DNA of 57,577 bases from Corallococcus llansteffanensis (GCF_003612055.1 NZ_RAWB01000005.1:1-57577); one strand, 5' to 3'; shown: positions 41,827-51,144, numbered from the stretch's first letter. Numbers and translations are program-made. The notes: generated by a model from the sequence alone, not told the origin.

Positions 41827-42567
41827 ATGCTCCAGATGGACCTCATTCGCGAGAACGCGCTCACGGCCGTCGAAGACCTCGAGGACGGCCTCCGCCAGCC
41901 CCTGACGCCCCTCCAACGCGAGGAGCTGCTGACCCGGCTCTCCACCTATCGCCGTATCGCCGCCATTGGCGCGCTGCTGGCGGAGGCAGACGTCCTGGCG
42001 TTCCGCCATGACCTGCGTCTGTCCGCGATGGCCCGCCGGGAGCTGCTGCTCCTCGACTCGGACCCGGCGGCCCCGAGCCGGTTCCGCTGCGCCAGTCGGG
42101 TGGAGCCCCTGTTCGACGCGCTCGCATCCGGTGAGCTCGGCCTCGCTCGCGACCTTGTCCAGCATGCTCCACATCGCTGGGTGGCGGATGAGGAGTTCGA
42201 GGACGACTTCCGCTACGCCGACTTCTTGCGCGAGAACCTGCTCGCGGACGCGAAGGCTCCTTCCTCAGGTACGGAGCGGGCGCTCGCGGCGTTCCAGCAA
42301 TGCTCCGGCGACAGTGGCTCCCCGCGGCTTGCCGTGTGTGTGGCGCTCTCCAACAGGGATCAGGACGCCTTCGATGCCGCCCTGGAGGACCTGCTCGTCG
42401 AGCGCGATGCGGAGTTCCGGAACGCGGGCCTTCCTGTTCATCCCCAGCGCTTCCACACCGAGCGCCATGTCTTCATCGAGGGACTGGCCCTGCTGCGGCT
42501 GGCCGAGGAGCACGGCCTTCGCGTGCAGCCCGAGTACCGGATGATGCCAGGACTCGCCCGGCGCTGA
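41827..42567 (+). CDS. Imm49-family immunity protein (246 aa)
   Basis: Helical protein with the Imm49 pattern: a long N-terminal helix bundle, LASGELGLARDLVQHAPHRW, EEFEDDFRYADFLREN, RLAVCVALSNRDQDAFDAAL and a closing VFIEGLALLRLAEEHGL. It lies 35 bp after the Imm11-like gene. Only one toxin is visible in this operon, so this may be a second layer against the same nuclease or an orphan protecting against kin toxins. The gene converges on the T6SS operon with a 9-bp gap. Confidence 0.82.
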   Translation: MLQMDLIRENALTAVEDLEDGLRQPLTPLQREELLTRLSTYRRIAAIGALLAEADVLAFRHDLRLSAMARRELLLLDSDPAAPSRFRCASRVEPLFDALASGELGLARDLVQHAPHRWVADEEFEDDFRYADFLRENLLADAKAPSSGTERALAAFQQCSGDSGSPRLAVCVALSNRDQDAFDAALEDLLVERDAEFRNAGLPVHPQRFHTERHVFIEGLALLRLAEEHGLRVQPEYRMMPGLARR

Positions 42568-42576
42568 CGCCCCACC

Positions 42577-45174
42577 TCATCGCGCCGTGGGCGCCCGCAC
42601 GTGGAGCGCAGCCCGCTCCCCGGACCCGCCCCAGAGCCATGCCAGGACTCCTGAAGCCGGGGCATGGCCCCGCGCGAAGCTCCGCGCCGCCATGCAAACG
42701 GCCAGGGCACCCGTCGCCGCCCCCACGCCGCCCCATGCGTCCACGGGAGTCCATTGGGGCAACTCCCTCAGCGGGAAGCCGTCCATCCGCACCTGGGCGT
42801 AGCCCCAGTCCTGGGCTCGCTGCATCGTGCCGTCCAGGTCCGCGAAGACAAGGCCCGTCTCCTGCCCCCGGTCCTCCAGGTTCCCGAGCACCTCCGCGAG
42901 CACTGACGTCAGCGCGACGCCCAGGTGGGGCTGGCCGGAGAACATGTGGGCCGGCTCGGAGGCGGAGGCCAGCGCATCGATGTACGCGTGGACAGGTGCG
43001 CCCCGGCGGGCTGCCGTGCTCGCCTTCTCCACCAGCACGAAGGCCGCGCACTCCCCTGGCATCAAGCCCACGTGCCGGTTGGGCGTCTTCAGCAGTCGAA
43101 GTTCTTCCAGCGCGTCCAGCCACTCCGGCTCGACGAGGCTGTCGATGCCGCCCACGATGCATCGGTCCACCGCGCCCGAACTCAGCGCGCGCTCCGCCGC
43201 GTGCAAGGCAGTGACGAAGCCAGGGGAGTCACCGAAGAAGAGCGCCTCCTGCGAGACACCGCCCGGCAATTGGGCCTGAGCGAGCAACCGGGGAAGCAGC
43301 GTCCGTGAGTACCGCTCCCGCAAGACCTCCGCGAGCAGGGGTTCCTCCTCGGAGACTTCCAGCTCCGCGGCGTCCTCTTCCTGACTGGAGGCGGCCGCCT
43401 CCTGCTTCGCGGCCTCGCGTGCATGCCGCTCCGCGGCGGCGAGGAGGAAGCCGCTCGGCAGGTTGAGGAAGAGGCCGGTACGCGGTCCTGCGGCAAGTCC
43501 GGTCTGGTGGACGAGGTCCGCGAGGGCCGCCTCGCCCATCCGCACCAACCGTCCCACGCCGCTGAAGCCCTGCGTGAGGTGGGGGATGGCATGCCCTGTT
43601 ACCGGCAACTCCTCGCCCGAGTCCTCGTCCACGACTGGAGTGCCCTCCATCGCCCCCGGCCGGGCCACGCCCACCCGTGCGGCCGCGCAACTGCCCACCA
43701 CGCCATCCCCCAGGGACGACACCAGCCCCAGCCCGGTCACCGCGAGCGCACCCGGCGGCGGGGGACGCTGGCGGAACACCGGCGCAAAGAGCGGCTCGTC
43801 CTTGACGGGCAGCGCGTCCGGGACGGCGAGGGTGCGCGGTAGCGCGCGGAAGGAGCCCAGGGCCAGGCTCCCACGCACCGCGGGCCGCATGGCCTGGAGC
43901 TCCCTCCATTGCCGCAGCGCCCAGTTCCCGGTGGAAAGCTGCCAGGCGCCCTGGGTGCGCACGGCCAGCTCCAGCGCCAGTGTCGCGCGCCTGCGCATGG
44001 GGCCCGCCGTGAGGGCCTCGAGGAGCGGCTCGGCTCCAAAGGGCTTCCCGGCGAGGTAGCGCCCCTGGGGTGTGAATCTCCTCTGGGCCTCCTTCCACCA
44101 GTGCTCCACCCGCTGGTGCATGGGGAAGGGGAGCGCGGCCTCCGGACCGAGCGGCGTGGCTTCCTCCTCTGGAGCCTCCGGCGTCCAGGCCTCTCGGGAC
44201 ACCTTGAGGTCCCCGGTAAGGGCCAGGCCGGTGATGGCACAGAAGGCCTCCGCGGCCATGGGGGCGACGGTCTCGTCCCGCATGGCCTCGAGCAAGGGCC
44301 CCACGGCGGCAACGCGCCCGCAAAGCCCCAAGGCCCAGAGCGCATCCCGCCGTAGCGCAGGTTCCGGCAGTGCCTGGAGGAGGAGCTCCACGTCCTGCGG
44401 GTCTCCGCCCAGCGCGAGCAGCGACGCAGGCCCACCCCAGCCCGGCCCCTGGCGGCGGACGGCCTCGACACAGGTGCTCCAGGCGCCGGGATGCCCGAGC
44501 AGGAAGGCTGTCTCCAGCGCCACGTTCCTCACCTCCGGCACGTCCGAGCCGAGGGCGCGCTCAATCGAGGCGGGCTTCAGTCGCGCGGGAAAGCGGCGGG
44601 CGGCACGCAGCACCGCGCAGGCGAGCGGTGCATGGCCCGCGGCGAGGAGCCCGTCCAGGTCTTGAGCGGGATCCGCCTGCCACTGCGTGAGGATGGCCAG
44701 CACCCGCGCCAGGACCCTGGGAGTGGCGTCCCTCAGGAGCTCATGCAGCCGAGGCACCGCGTCCACGCGGCGGGTGAGCTCCAGGGACCGTGCTGCCCCC
44801 TGGCTCGTCGACTCCACGTCGCTACAGAGCGCAGTGAGCACGGCATCGAGTTCTTCCGCTCCACCCTGCATGAGGAGGGCGGAGCCTGCACAGGCGACTG
44901 TCTCGAACTCCTCCGAAACCAGGGCGGGCCGCAGCAGCTTCCGAGTGACTGTCGGTCCACCCAGCACCAGTGCGTCGAGACAGGCAAGCAGCCGCTGCTC
45001 GGGGCCTTCCAGGAGTTCCTGGAGGGTGTAGTCGGGAGCGACCAGCCCCTGCTCGCGCTGCACCCAGAAGAAGGCGGCATCCGCGAGGAAGTCGCGTGCC
45101 ATGTCCATTCGGGGCGAGGCGTCGTGCGGCGCGGAGGACGCGTTCGTGCCGCGGAGGGCTTCGTTGGAGAGCAT
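42577..45174 (-). CDS. HEAT-repeat (TIGR02270-like) protein fused to a pseudo-ketosynthase domain, T6SS-associated (865 aa)
   Basis: Residues 1-480 are Leu/Ala-rich HEAT-like helical repeats resembling TIGR02270 proteins of T6SS loci. From about 485 a thiolase-fold domain begins (GALAVTGLGLVSSLGDGV) with RCIVGGIDSLVEPEWLDAL and GLMPGECAAFVLVEKAS, as in beta-ketoacyl synthases. Where the nucleophilic Cys should be, the sequence is LFFGDSPGFVTAL, so condensing activity is probably lost. An acidic insertion (SSQEEDAAELEVSEEE) interrupts the KS fold. The ATG at 45174 lies 24 bp after the PAAR-like gene's stop. In many T6SS loci these two parts are separate genes; here they are one. It may be an adaptor or chaperone for an effector or spike protein. 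Confidence 0.85.
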   Translation of the reverse strand: MLSNEALRGTNASSAPHDASPRMDMARDFLADAAFFWVQREQGLVAPDYTLQELLEGPEQRLLACLDALVLGGPTVTRKLLRPALVSEEFETVACAGSALLMQGGAEELDAVLTALCSDVESTSQGAARSLELTRRVDAVPRLHELLRDATPRVLARVLAILTQWQADPAQDLDGLLAAGHAPLACAVLRAARRFPARLKPASIERALGSDVPEVRNVALETAFLLGHPGAWSTCVEAVRRQGPGWGGPASLLALGGDPQDVELLLQALPEPALRRDALWALGLCGRVAAVGPLLEAMRDETVAPMAAEAFCAITGLALTGDLKVSREAWTPEAPEEEATPLGPEAALPFPMHQRVEHWWKEAQRRFTPQGRYLAGKPFGAEPLLEALTAGPMRRRATLALELAVRTQGAWQLSTGNWALRQWRELQAMRPAVRGSLALGSFRALPRTLAVPDALPVKDEPLFAPVFRQRPPPPGALAVTGLGLVSSLGDGVVGSCAAARVGVARPGAMEGTPVVDEDSGEELPVTGHAIPHLTQGFSGVGRLVRMGEAALADLVHQTGLAAGPRTGLFLNLPSGFLLAAAERHAREAAKQEAAASSQEEDAAELEVSEEEPLLAEVLRERYSRTLLPRLLAQAQLPGGVSQEALFFGDSPGFVTALHAAERALSSGAVDRCIVGGIDSLVEPEWLDALEELRLLKTPNRHVGLMPGECAAFVLVEKASTAARRGAPVHAYIDALASASEPAHMFSGQPHLGVALTSVLAEVLGNLEDRGQETGLVFADLDGTMQRAQDWGYAQVRMDGFPLRELPQWTPVDAWGGVGAATGALAVCMAARSFARGHAPASGVLAWLWGGSGERAALHVRAPTAR

Positions 45175-45197
45175 CAGCGCGTTTCCCGGCAACCTGC

Positions 45198-45662
45198 CTA
45201 GAGATCCTCTTCGCAGCAGAGGCACTTGGGCTTCCCCTCACCACCGCCCATGGCGATGACGGGACCCTGCATGACCGGGAAGGGAGGGGTGTTCTTGTCG
45301 TTGTGAAGCATCAGGTCGAAGGCGCGCGCTACGTTCTTGCCCTCGAACTTCACGTCGAAGGAGTAGTTGATGAACTCCGCCTTGCCCTGGGTCTTGCTGG
45401 AGGCCACGCCGCCCCCGGCCGTGCCCGCTTCGTCACCCGTGCTGGTGCTGAAGTTCGAGTCCTTCACGCATACCGGGTTGCCCGCCACGGTCACCTTCTT
45501 GGTGCCCTTCGCGGTGTCCGAGGACTGCGCGATGTTGGGATAGGGAATGGGGATGGGGCCGGCAGGGGAGGGTGTCTTGCATACGTCTGGGAATGCGGTG
45601 GTGACGCCTCCACTGTCTTTGGTCACCACGGACAGCTTGTTCACTCCGGTATTGACAGGCAC
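45198..45662 (-). CDS. DUF4150 PAAR-like protein, T6SS spike tip (154 aa)
   Basis: The sequence follows the DUF4150 pattern: an N-terminal TGVNKL, TTAFPDVCKTPSP, then PIPIPYPNIAQSSDT, KKVTVAGNPVCVKDSNF, STSTGDEAG and a C-terminal HNDKNTPPFPVM. These proteins replace canonical PAAR as the sharpening tip on VgrG. The C-terminus ends in a short Cys-rich tail (KCLCCEEDL), which could bind metal or be a junction to a partner. Neighbours are DUF2169 upstream and the HEAT-KS protein downstream, a common trio. Confidence 0.88.
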   Translation of the reverse strand: MPVNTGVNKLSVVTKDSGGVTTAFPDVCKTPSPAGPIPIPYPNIAQSSDTAKGTKKVTVAGNPVCVKDSNFSTSTGDEAGTAGGGVASSKTQGKAEFINYSFDVKFEGKNVARAFDLMLHNDKNTPPFPVMQGPVIAMGGGEGKPKCLCCEEDL

Positions 45663-45691
45663 GGGCTACCTCCAATGCGGATGGACTTCCC

Positions 45692-46708
45692 TCACGTCTT
45701 CTTCGCCACCGTGATGCGCAGTCCGCGCACGTCATGGATGCCGTCCCGAAGCACCATGTGTCCACGCCACAGCAGCAGCACCTGGTTCTCATCCGGATCC
45801 ACGATGACCGTGTCCAGGGGCATGCCGGGCCTCGAGTCCTCTGCGCGGGTCTGTTCCACCGTCACCTCCGGCGCCTGGCCGGGGAGCGTGAAGGACAGCT
45901 GGCCCTGCGGGGATGCCCCCGCGATGATGACAGGCTCATCGCCCTTCAAGTAACCCGGGGCACTCAGCCCCGGCGCGGCCGCGTTGAAGAAGCGCCGGTC
46001 GAAGTCCTTGGGCAGCAGCGGCTTGCGTGTCTTGTTCCACGCTTCGTCATAGGTGCCGGCGTAGCTCGCGCGCGGCTGCCAGTGCGGCGACGTGAAGCCG
46101 AACCCCGCTGGCACCACCTGCTGACCGAAGTCGCGCACGGGGTCCATCGGGTCCTCCAGGTTGGGCAGCCTCAACCCCTCCTCGAAGTGGCGGGGGCTGG
46201 CCCGGAAGCCCGTGCCCACGGGGTTGCGCGGCTCGAAGGTGGGCCGCTGCGCGTCCGTCCGGTCCCAGCCTCCGAACGCGCGCTCCCACGTCAGCGGAAG
46301 CCTGTCGAAGGGCAGGGGCTTCGTCGCGGCCACGCGTCCCAGGCTCTTGAACCATGTGCGCTCGCCCACCACGCGCACGGCCTTCTTCAGCGGGCCTGCC
46401 TGGAGCACCACCAGTGCCTCCGTGGCGCCCTTCTTCTCCGGATACGCATGGCCCAGGAGCACCACGTCCGTCGCGGGCTTGAAGAAGGCCCCCTCGGATT
46501 CGTAGCGCTCGCTGGACTCACCCGGCTTGCCCCAGGACTCGCCACTCCAGTTCACGGGCACCTGCTGCTCCGCGAGTCGCAGCCCCGTCGCCGTCAAGGT
46601 GTAGGTGGCCTTGACCACGATGAGGAGCAGGGGACGCCCCTCCTCGTCCGCCAGTCCCATCAGGGCGTGGGCGAACGGCGTTTCGTTCTCGATGGAGGGG
46701 TGGCCCAT
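45692..46708 (-). CDS. DUF2169 domain T6SS accessory protein (338 aa)
   Basis: It matches DUF2169 throughout: ENETPFAHALMG at the start, LLLIVVKATYTL, ESEGAFFKPATDVVLLGHAY, TWFKSLGR, PLTWERAFGGWDR, RNPVGTGF and QPRASYAGTYDEAW. DUF2169 proteins are thought to act as adaptors or chaperones loading cargo and PAAR-like tips onto VgrG. It is 12 bp after the upstream gene and 29 bp before the DUF4150 gene. Confidence 0.9.
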   Translation of the reverse strand: MGHPSIENETPFAHALMGLADEEGRPLLLIVVKATYTLTATGLRLAEQQVPVNWSGESWGKPGESSERYESEGAFFKPATDVVLLGHAYPEKKGATEALVVLQAGPLKKAVRVVGERTWFKSLGRVAATKPLPFDRLPLTWERAFGGWDRTDAQRPTFEPRNPVGTGFRASPRHFEEGLRLPNLEDPMDPVRDFGQQVVPAGFGFTSPHWQPRASYAGTYDEAWNKTRKPLLPKDFDRRFFNAAAPGLSAPGYLKGDEPVIIAGASPQGQLSFTLPGQAPEVTVEQTRAEDSRPGMPLDTVIVDPDENQVLLLWRGHMVLRDGIHDVRGLRITVAKKT

Positions 46709-46720
46709 GGAGGGATGCGC

Positions 46721-47407
46721 TCACCGTCCCGCGGTGAATCCCTTTCGGAACGCCTGGACCGTGGGGGTGCCCCCGGGGCCCACCGTCACGGTGCCGGTGT
46801 CGCCCTCCAGGCTCGCCACGGTCTCCTTGCCCTTCACGAAGCGCACGGTCGAGATGGCCCGGATGGCCTCACGTCCGTTCTTCTCGCTCCGTCCCAGCTC
46901 CTTCAGCGCATGCGAGGCGACGTTCAATGCCAGCTCCAGCGCCAGTCGCCCCGGTTCGTCGTCCAGCCCCACCCAGTCCACCTCGAAGCGCAGCACCTGC
47001 CCTCCCAGCGTTCCCTCGCTGGGCCAGAACTGTTCGGTGATGCCCTTTGCGAGCTGCTCCGCCAGCTTCTGCAGGTCAGACCGCGTGGGCAGGGGCCGCA
47101 CCATCCCGGGCACCTGCGCCAGCCGGCCCGCGTCCGTCACCGTCACCGCCACCACCGACGCCAGATCCACGTACGTCACCGACTCGGAACGCGACAGCGC
47201 CTCCTTCTTCAGCGCCAGCAGCACCGCCTCCTTCGGAAGGTAGTCCAGCAGCTCGCCGCTCACCTGATGGCCATGCGCCAGGTGCAGCGTGACGCCAATG
47301 GCAGGCAGGTCCTCCCCCGTCCGTCCCCGCGCCACCAGCAACGCGAGCTGCTCCAGCAGCTTCTCGACCCGCCGGGCCACCAACCGCTGCACGTTGTCCA
47401 TGCGCAT
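46721..47407 (-). CDS. Conserved T6SS-locus protein of unknown function (228 aa)
   Basis: I do not recognise the family. It is a soluble protein with a helical N-terminus (VQRLVARRVEKLLEQLALL), an HVS-type beta region (GVTLHLAHGHQVSGELLDYLP), a VTYVDLASVVAV strand, and a C-terminal half with FEVDWVGLDDEPGRLALELAL. No signal peptide. It starts at 47407 (or ATG 47401) and lies 66 bp after the lipoprotein gene and 12 bp before DUF2169. Its fixed place between structural and spike genes suggests a role in assembly or effector loading. Confidence 0.75.
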   Translation of the reverse strand: MRMDNVQRLVARRVEKLLEQLALLVARGRTGEDLPAIGVTLHLAHGHQVSGELLDYLPKEAVLLALKKEALSRSESVTYVDLASVVAVTVTDAGRLAQVPGMVRPLPTRSDLQKLAEQLAKGITEQFWPSEGTLGGQVLRFEVDWVGLDDEPGRLALELALNVASHALKELGRSEKNGREAIRAISTVRFVKGKETVASLEGDTGTVTVGPGGTPTVQAFRKGFTAGR

Positions 47408-47473
47408 GCGCTCCTACCAACGGGTCAGGGAGGGTCCCTTCGAAATGACGTGAGATGGTCCACGGCAAAGGCT

Positions 47474-48493
47474 TCAGGGCTTCGCGCCGGACGCGGTCTT
47501 CGGTGCGTCGTCCTTCGGGGCGGGTGGGGCTTCGAGCGGCACCACCACCTGCTCCGGCAGCGGCTTCGCTCCGGCCAGCAGCTGCTGCTCGATCATCCGC
47601 ACCCACAGCGACGGCGCGCTGCCCGTGAGGATGCTGTCCTGCACCGTGAGCTCCCGGTGGTCCTGCGCGCGGCGGTAGAGGCGGGGCGCCACGGCGGGCT
47701 GCTTCGGATCCGAATCGCTCACCTGCACCTGTTCCTGCACGGTGATGCCGTCGGACTTGAACGACACCGTCGAGGCCAGCTCGTACGTCCGGCGCAGGCC
47801 GTTGGGCAGCGTGAAGGACAGCTCCCGGCTGAGCGGGAACCACGCGGCGCCCAGGCACGCCTTGTCCTTGTTGGACACGGCCTCCCCGAAGAAGCGGTGG
47901 CTGCGCAGGGGCATGATGCGCACCGCGCGCCGGCAGACCTGTTCCTCCGACGGGTCGGTGGTGCAGGCGTCGCCCTCGGCCACCAGGACCTCCGTGCCGG
48001 CCACGCGCTCCATCCGCAGCTTCGCGTGCAGCGGCAGCGCGCGCAGCGTGCCCAGCGCCTCCACGGAGAAGCCGGTCTCCGTCGTGTGCACCCGCGCGAC
48101 GGGGCCCACGCCCTCGCCGTTGGTGTACCGGCGCGTGATGACCCAGACCAGCCGCTCGCGGGCCTGGAGCGTCTCCAGCACCAGGTCCTGCTCCGTCAGC
48201 TGCGCCGGCGGGGGCAGCGGCTCCGAGGGAGGGCCCGGCTCGCGGCACTCGTCCTGCGTCGGGTCCTGCCAGACCACCGGCGCTCCCGAGCAGTCCACCG
48301 CGGGCCGGGGCACCACGTTGCGGTCCTTGTCGTAGCCGTGCAGCAGGAGCGCGAACCACAGGTCCGGCGTGGGCGCGGAGCGCTCGTTGAAACCGGCGTC
48401 CTTCTGGCAGAGCCGGGGCGCGGGCGCGGTGGTGGCGCACCCCGCCAGCAGGCCCAGCGCGACGGCTGTGAGCAATCCCTGTCGTGTCATCAT
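47474..48493 (-). CDS. Lipoprotein of unknown function in the T6SS operon (339 aa)
   Basis: The N-terminus MMTRQGLLTAVALGLLAGCA has a clear lipobox (LLAGC), so it is likely anchored in a membrane facing the periplasm. Four or more later cysteines (VDCSG, DECRE, DACTTD, QVCRRA) suggest disulfides. It is twice the length of TssJ and lacks its recognisable pattern, so I do not call it TssJ. ATG 48493 is chosen with GGATGG eight bases upstream; ATG 48505 is an alternative. It begins 17 bp after the clpV stop. Confidence 0.8.
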   Translation of the reverse strand: MMTRQGLLTAVALGLLAGCATTAPAPRLCQKDAGFNERSAPTPDLWFALLLHGYDKDRNVVPRPAVDCSGAPVVWQDPTQDECREPGPPSEPLPPPAQLTEQDLVLETLQARERLVWVITRRYTNGEGVGPVARVHTTETGFSVEALGTLRALPLHAKLRMERVAGTEVLVAEGDACTTDPSEEQVCRRAVRIMPLRSHRFFGEAVSNKDKACLGAAWFPLSRELSFTLPNGLRRTYELASTVSFKSDGITVQEQVQVSDSDPKQPAVAPRLYRRAQDHRELTVQDSILTGSAPSLWVRMIEQQLLAGAKPLPEQVVVPLEAPPAPKDDAPKTASGAKP

Positions 48494-48510
48494 GGAGGTC
48501 GCCATCCGGC

Positions 48511-51144
48511 TCAGGCTCCGGAGAACTGGAGGTCCCAGTCTCCTTCGGCGGTCAGTGCGATGTGCAGGCGGGGAGGCACCGCGCCGCCCGCCAGCTTCTG
48601 AAGCAATTCCCGCGACAGCGCGGGCATCAGCGAGCCCTGGAGGATCTGCTCCAGGTTGCGCGCGCCCGTCTCGGATTCGGTGCAGCGTCGCGCGAGCTCG
48701 TCGAGCAGCTCCGGCGCGAGCGTCGTCTCCACGCCGTGCGCCGTGCGCAGCCGGCCCACCAGCTTGTCGAGCTTCATCTCGGCGATCTGCCGCATCACGT
48801 CGCGCTGCACCGGCCCGAAGGGCACGATGGTCATGCGCGCCAGCAGCGCCGGCTTGAAGTGCTGGCTCAGGGCGGGGCGGATCGCCGTCATCACCTGCTC
48901 GGCCGTGGGCGCCGCGTCCCCCTCGAACATCCGCATCACGATGTCGGACGCGAGGTTGCTCGTCAGGATGATGACCGTGTTGCGGAAGTCCACGGCGCGG
49001 CCCTCGCCATCCGTGAGCATCCCCTTGTCGAACACCTGGTAGAAGAGGTTCATCACCTCCAGGTCGGCCTTCTCGCACTCGTCGAGCAGCACCACGGAGT
49101 AGGGCCGCTGGCGCACCGCCTCCGTCAGCAGGCCTCCCTCGCCGTAGCCCACGTAGCCCGGGGGCGACCCGATGAGCCGCGAGACGGTGTGCTTCTCCTG
49201 GAACTCGCTCATGTTGAGCGTCGTCATGAAGCGCTCGCCGCCATAGAGGCTGTCGGCCAGCGCGAGCGCCGTCTCCGTCTTGCCCACGCCGCTGGGGCCC
49301 ACGAAGAGCAGCACGCCAATGGGCGTGTCCGGGTTGCGGATGCCCGCCTGGGAGATGCGGATGATCTCCGCCACCTTGCGCACCGCCGCGTCCTGGCCCC
49401 GCACGCGCGACGCGAGCTTCGTCTCCAGGCTCAGCACCGCTTCGATGAGGTCGCTGCGCATCTTGCCCACGGGCACGCCCGTCCAGCTCGACACGACCCG
49501 CGCCACGATGTCCGCGTCCACGTCCGCGTGGACCAGCGGCTCCTCTCCTCGCGCCTGGGACAGCTTCGCGGAGGCCTCGTCCACCTCGGCCCGCAGCGGC
49601 TGCCGGTCCGCGTCCGGTGCGGACGTGGCGAGCGCCTTCCGGGCTGCCGACAGCCGCGCCACCGCCGCCCGCTCCACCTCCCAGCGACCGTGCAGCGTGG
49701 CGAGTTGATCCCTCACCGCGGCCAGCCGCTCCTCCACCTGCGCCACCGCGCCCGCGTCTCCCGGGTGGCCTTCCGACAGGTCGCGCTGGCGGGCGTCGCG
49801 CTCGCGCTCCAGGCCCGCGATCTGCTGCTCCAGCGCCACCAATTCGTCGGGCCGGGTGGAATGCTCGATCTTCACGCGCGCCGCCGCGGTGTCGAGCAGG
49901 TCCACCGCCTTGTCCGGAAGCTGCCGGCCGGAGATGTAGCGCTGGGACAGGCGCACGGCGGCCGTCACGGCCTCGTCGCGGATGGTGACGCCGTGCGCGG
50001 CCTCGTAGGTGGCCCTCAGGCCGCGCAGCATCAGCTCCGCGTCCTCCACGCCCGGCTCCTCCACCTTGACGGGCTGGAAGCGGCGCTCCAGCGCGGCGTC
50101 CTTCTCGAAGTACTTCTTGTATTCGCTCCAGGTGGTGGCCGCGAGCGTGCGCAGCTCGCCTCGCGCGAGCGCCGGCTTGAGCAGGTTCGCCGCGTCGCTG
50201 CCGCCCGCGGAGCCTCCCGCGCCGATGATGGTGTGCGCCTCGTCGATGAAGAGCACGATGGGGGTGGGGGAGGCCTTCACCTCGGAGATGACGGCCTTGA
50301 GGCGGTTCTCGAACTCACCGCGCACGCCCGCTCCGGCCTGCAGCAGGCCCAGGTCCAACCCCAGGAGCTCCACGTTCTTCAGCGCGTCCGGCACCTCGCC
50401 CTTCACGATGGCCCACGCGAGACCCTCCACGAGCGCCGTCTTCCCCACGCCCGGCTCGCCCACCAGGATGGGGTTGTTCTTCCGGCGCCGCGACAGGATG
50501 TCCACGATCTGGCGGATCTCCCGGTGCCTGCCGAAGATGGGGTCGATCTTCCCCTCGCGCACGCGGCCGGTGAACGACGTCGTGAAGCGCTTGAGCGACT
50601 CGTCCCCGCGCCCTCCCGCCTGCGCGCCTTGCGAGCCGCCTCCCGAGGAGGCCTCCGGCGGCGCCACCTCCACCGTCTCCGCGGACGGGCGCAACACCAC
50701 CTCCAGCGAGTCCATCAGCTCGTCGCGCGAGATGGCGTCGAGCTCCGGGAACAGCTCCGCCGTGTAGCGGCTGCGCCGGGTGATGAACTGGGCGAACAGC
50801 ACGCCGGAGCGCAGGCGCGTGGCCCCCTGCTCCACGGACGCCTGCAACCACGCGTCCTCGATCCACTGGAAGAGCGTCTCGGAGAAGACGGGCCGGCCCG
50901 GGGTGCCGGCGCGCATGCCCTGGAGGGCGCGGTCCACGCTCGTGGCCAGCCTCCGGCGATCCACCTGGAAGTGGCTCAGGATGCGCGCGACGTCGGAGTC
51001 CTCCGCCTCCAGCAACTGCGCGAGCAGGTGCTCGACGACGATTTCATAGAAGCGTCCCGTGCTGGCGCGGGCGACGGCCGCCTCCAGCAGGCGGGTGGAC
51101 GTGGGCGTCAGGCGACGGACGAGCGCCTTGGGGTCGACACGGAT
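48511..51144 (-). CDS. clpV: T6SS sheath-disassembly ATPase ClpV/TssH (877 aa, atypical start)
   Basis: AAA+ Hsp100 protein with a Clp-N domain at 1-150, NBD1 Walker A GEPGVGKTALVEG near 210, a middle coiled segment with the insertion typical of ClpV, and NBD2 Walker A GPSGVGKTETALA near 615. It uncoils contracted TssB/TssC sheaths in the cytoplasm. The homology extends upstream to VDPKALVRRL at 51130, but no ATG, GTG or TTG lies in frame between the in-frame stop near 51235 and there; the best-placed initiation point is ATC at 51144, eight bases after GAGGAGG. It follows tssG by 82 bp. Confidence 0.92.
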   Translation of the reverse strand: MRVDPKALVRRLTPTSTRLLEAAVARASTGRFYEIVVEHLLAQLLEAEDSDVARILSHFQVDRRRLATSVDRALQGMRAGTPGRPVFSETLFQWIEDAWLQASVEQGATRLRSGVLFAQFITRRSRYTAELFPELDAISRDELMDSLEVVLRPSAETVEVAPPEASSGGGSQGAQAGGRGDESLKRFTTSFTGRVREGKIDPIFGRHREIRQIVDILSRRRKNNPILVGEPGVGKTALVEGLAWAIVKGEVPDALKNVELLGLDLGLLQAGAGVRGEFENRLKAVISEVKASPTPIVLFIDEAHTIIGAGGSAGGSDAANLLKPALARGELRTLAATTWSEYKKYFEKDAALERRFQPVKVEEPGVEDAELMLRGLRATYEAAHGVTIRDEAVTAAVRLSQRYISGRQLPDKAVDLLDTAAARVKIEHSTRPDELVALEQQIAGLERERDARQRDLSEGHPGDAGAVAQVEERLAAVRDQLATLHGRWEVERAAVARLSAARKALATSAPDADRQPLRAEVDEASAKLSQARGEEPLVHADVDADIVARVVSSWTGVPVGKMRSDLIEAVLSLETKLASRVRGQDAAVRKVAEIIRISQAGIRNPDTPIGVLLFVGPSGVGKTETALALADSLYGGERFMTTLNMSEFQEKHTVSRLIGSPPGYVGYGEGGLLTEAVRQRPYSVVLLDECEKADLEVMNLFYQVFDKGMLTDGEGRAVDFRNTVIILTSNLASDIVMRMFEGDAAPTAEQVMTAIRPALSQHFKPALLARMTIVPFGPVQRDVMRQIAEMKLDKLVGRLRTAHGVETTLAPELLDELARRCTESETGARNLEQILQGSLMPALSRELLQKLAGGAVPPRLHIALTAEGDWDLQFSGA

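Noticed and set aside
47474-48493. TssJ assignment for the T6SS lipoprotein
   Set aside because: It has a lipobox, but is about twice the usual TssJ length and I see no TssJ beta-sandwich pattern.
48511-51015. clpV starting at the TTG at 51015
   Set aside because: That would cut off 43 residues of the conserved Clp-N domain, including VDPKALVRRLTPTSTRLLE.
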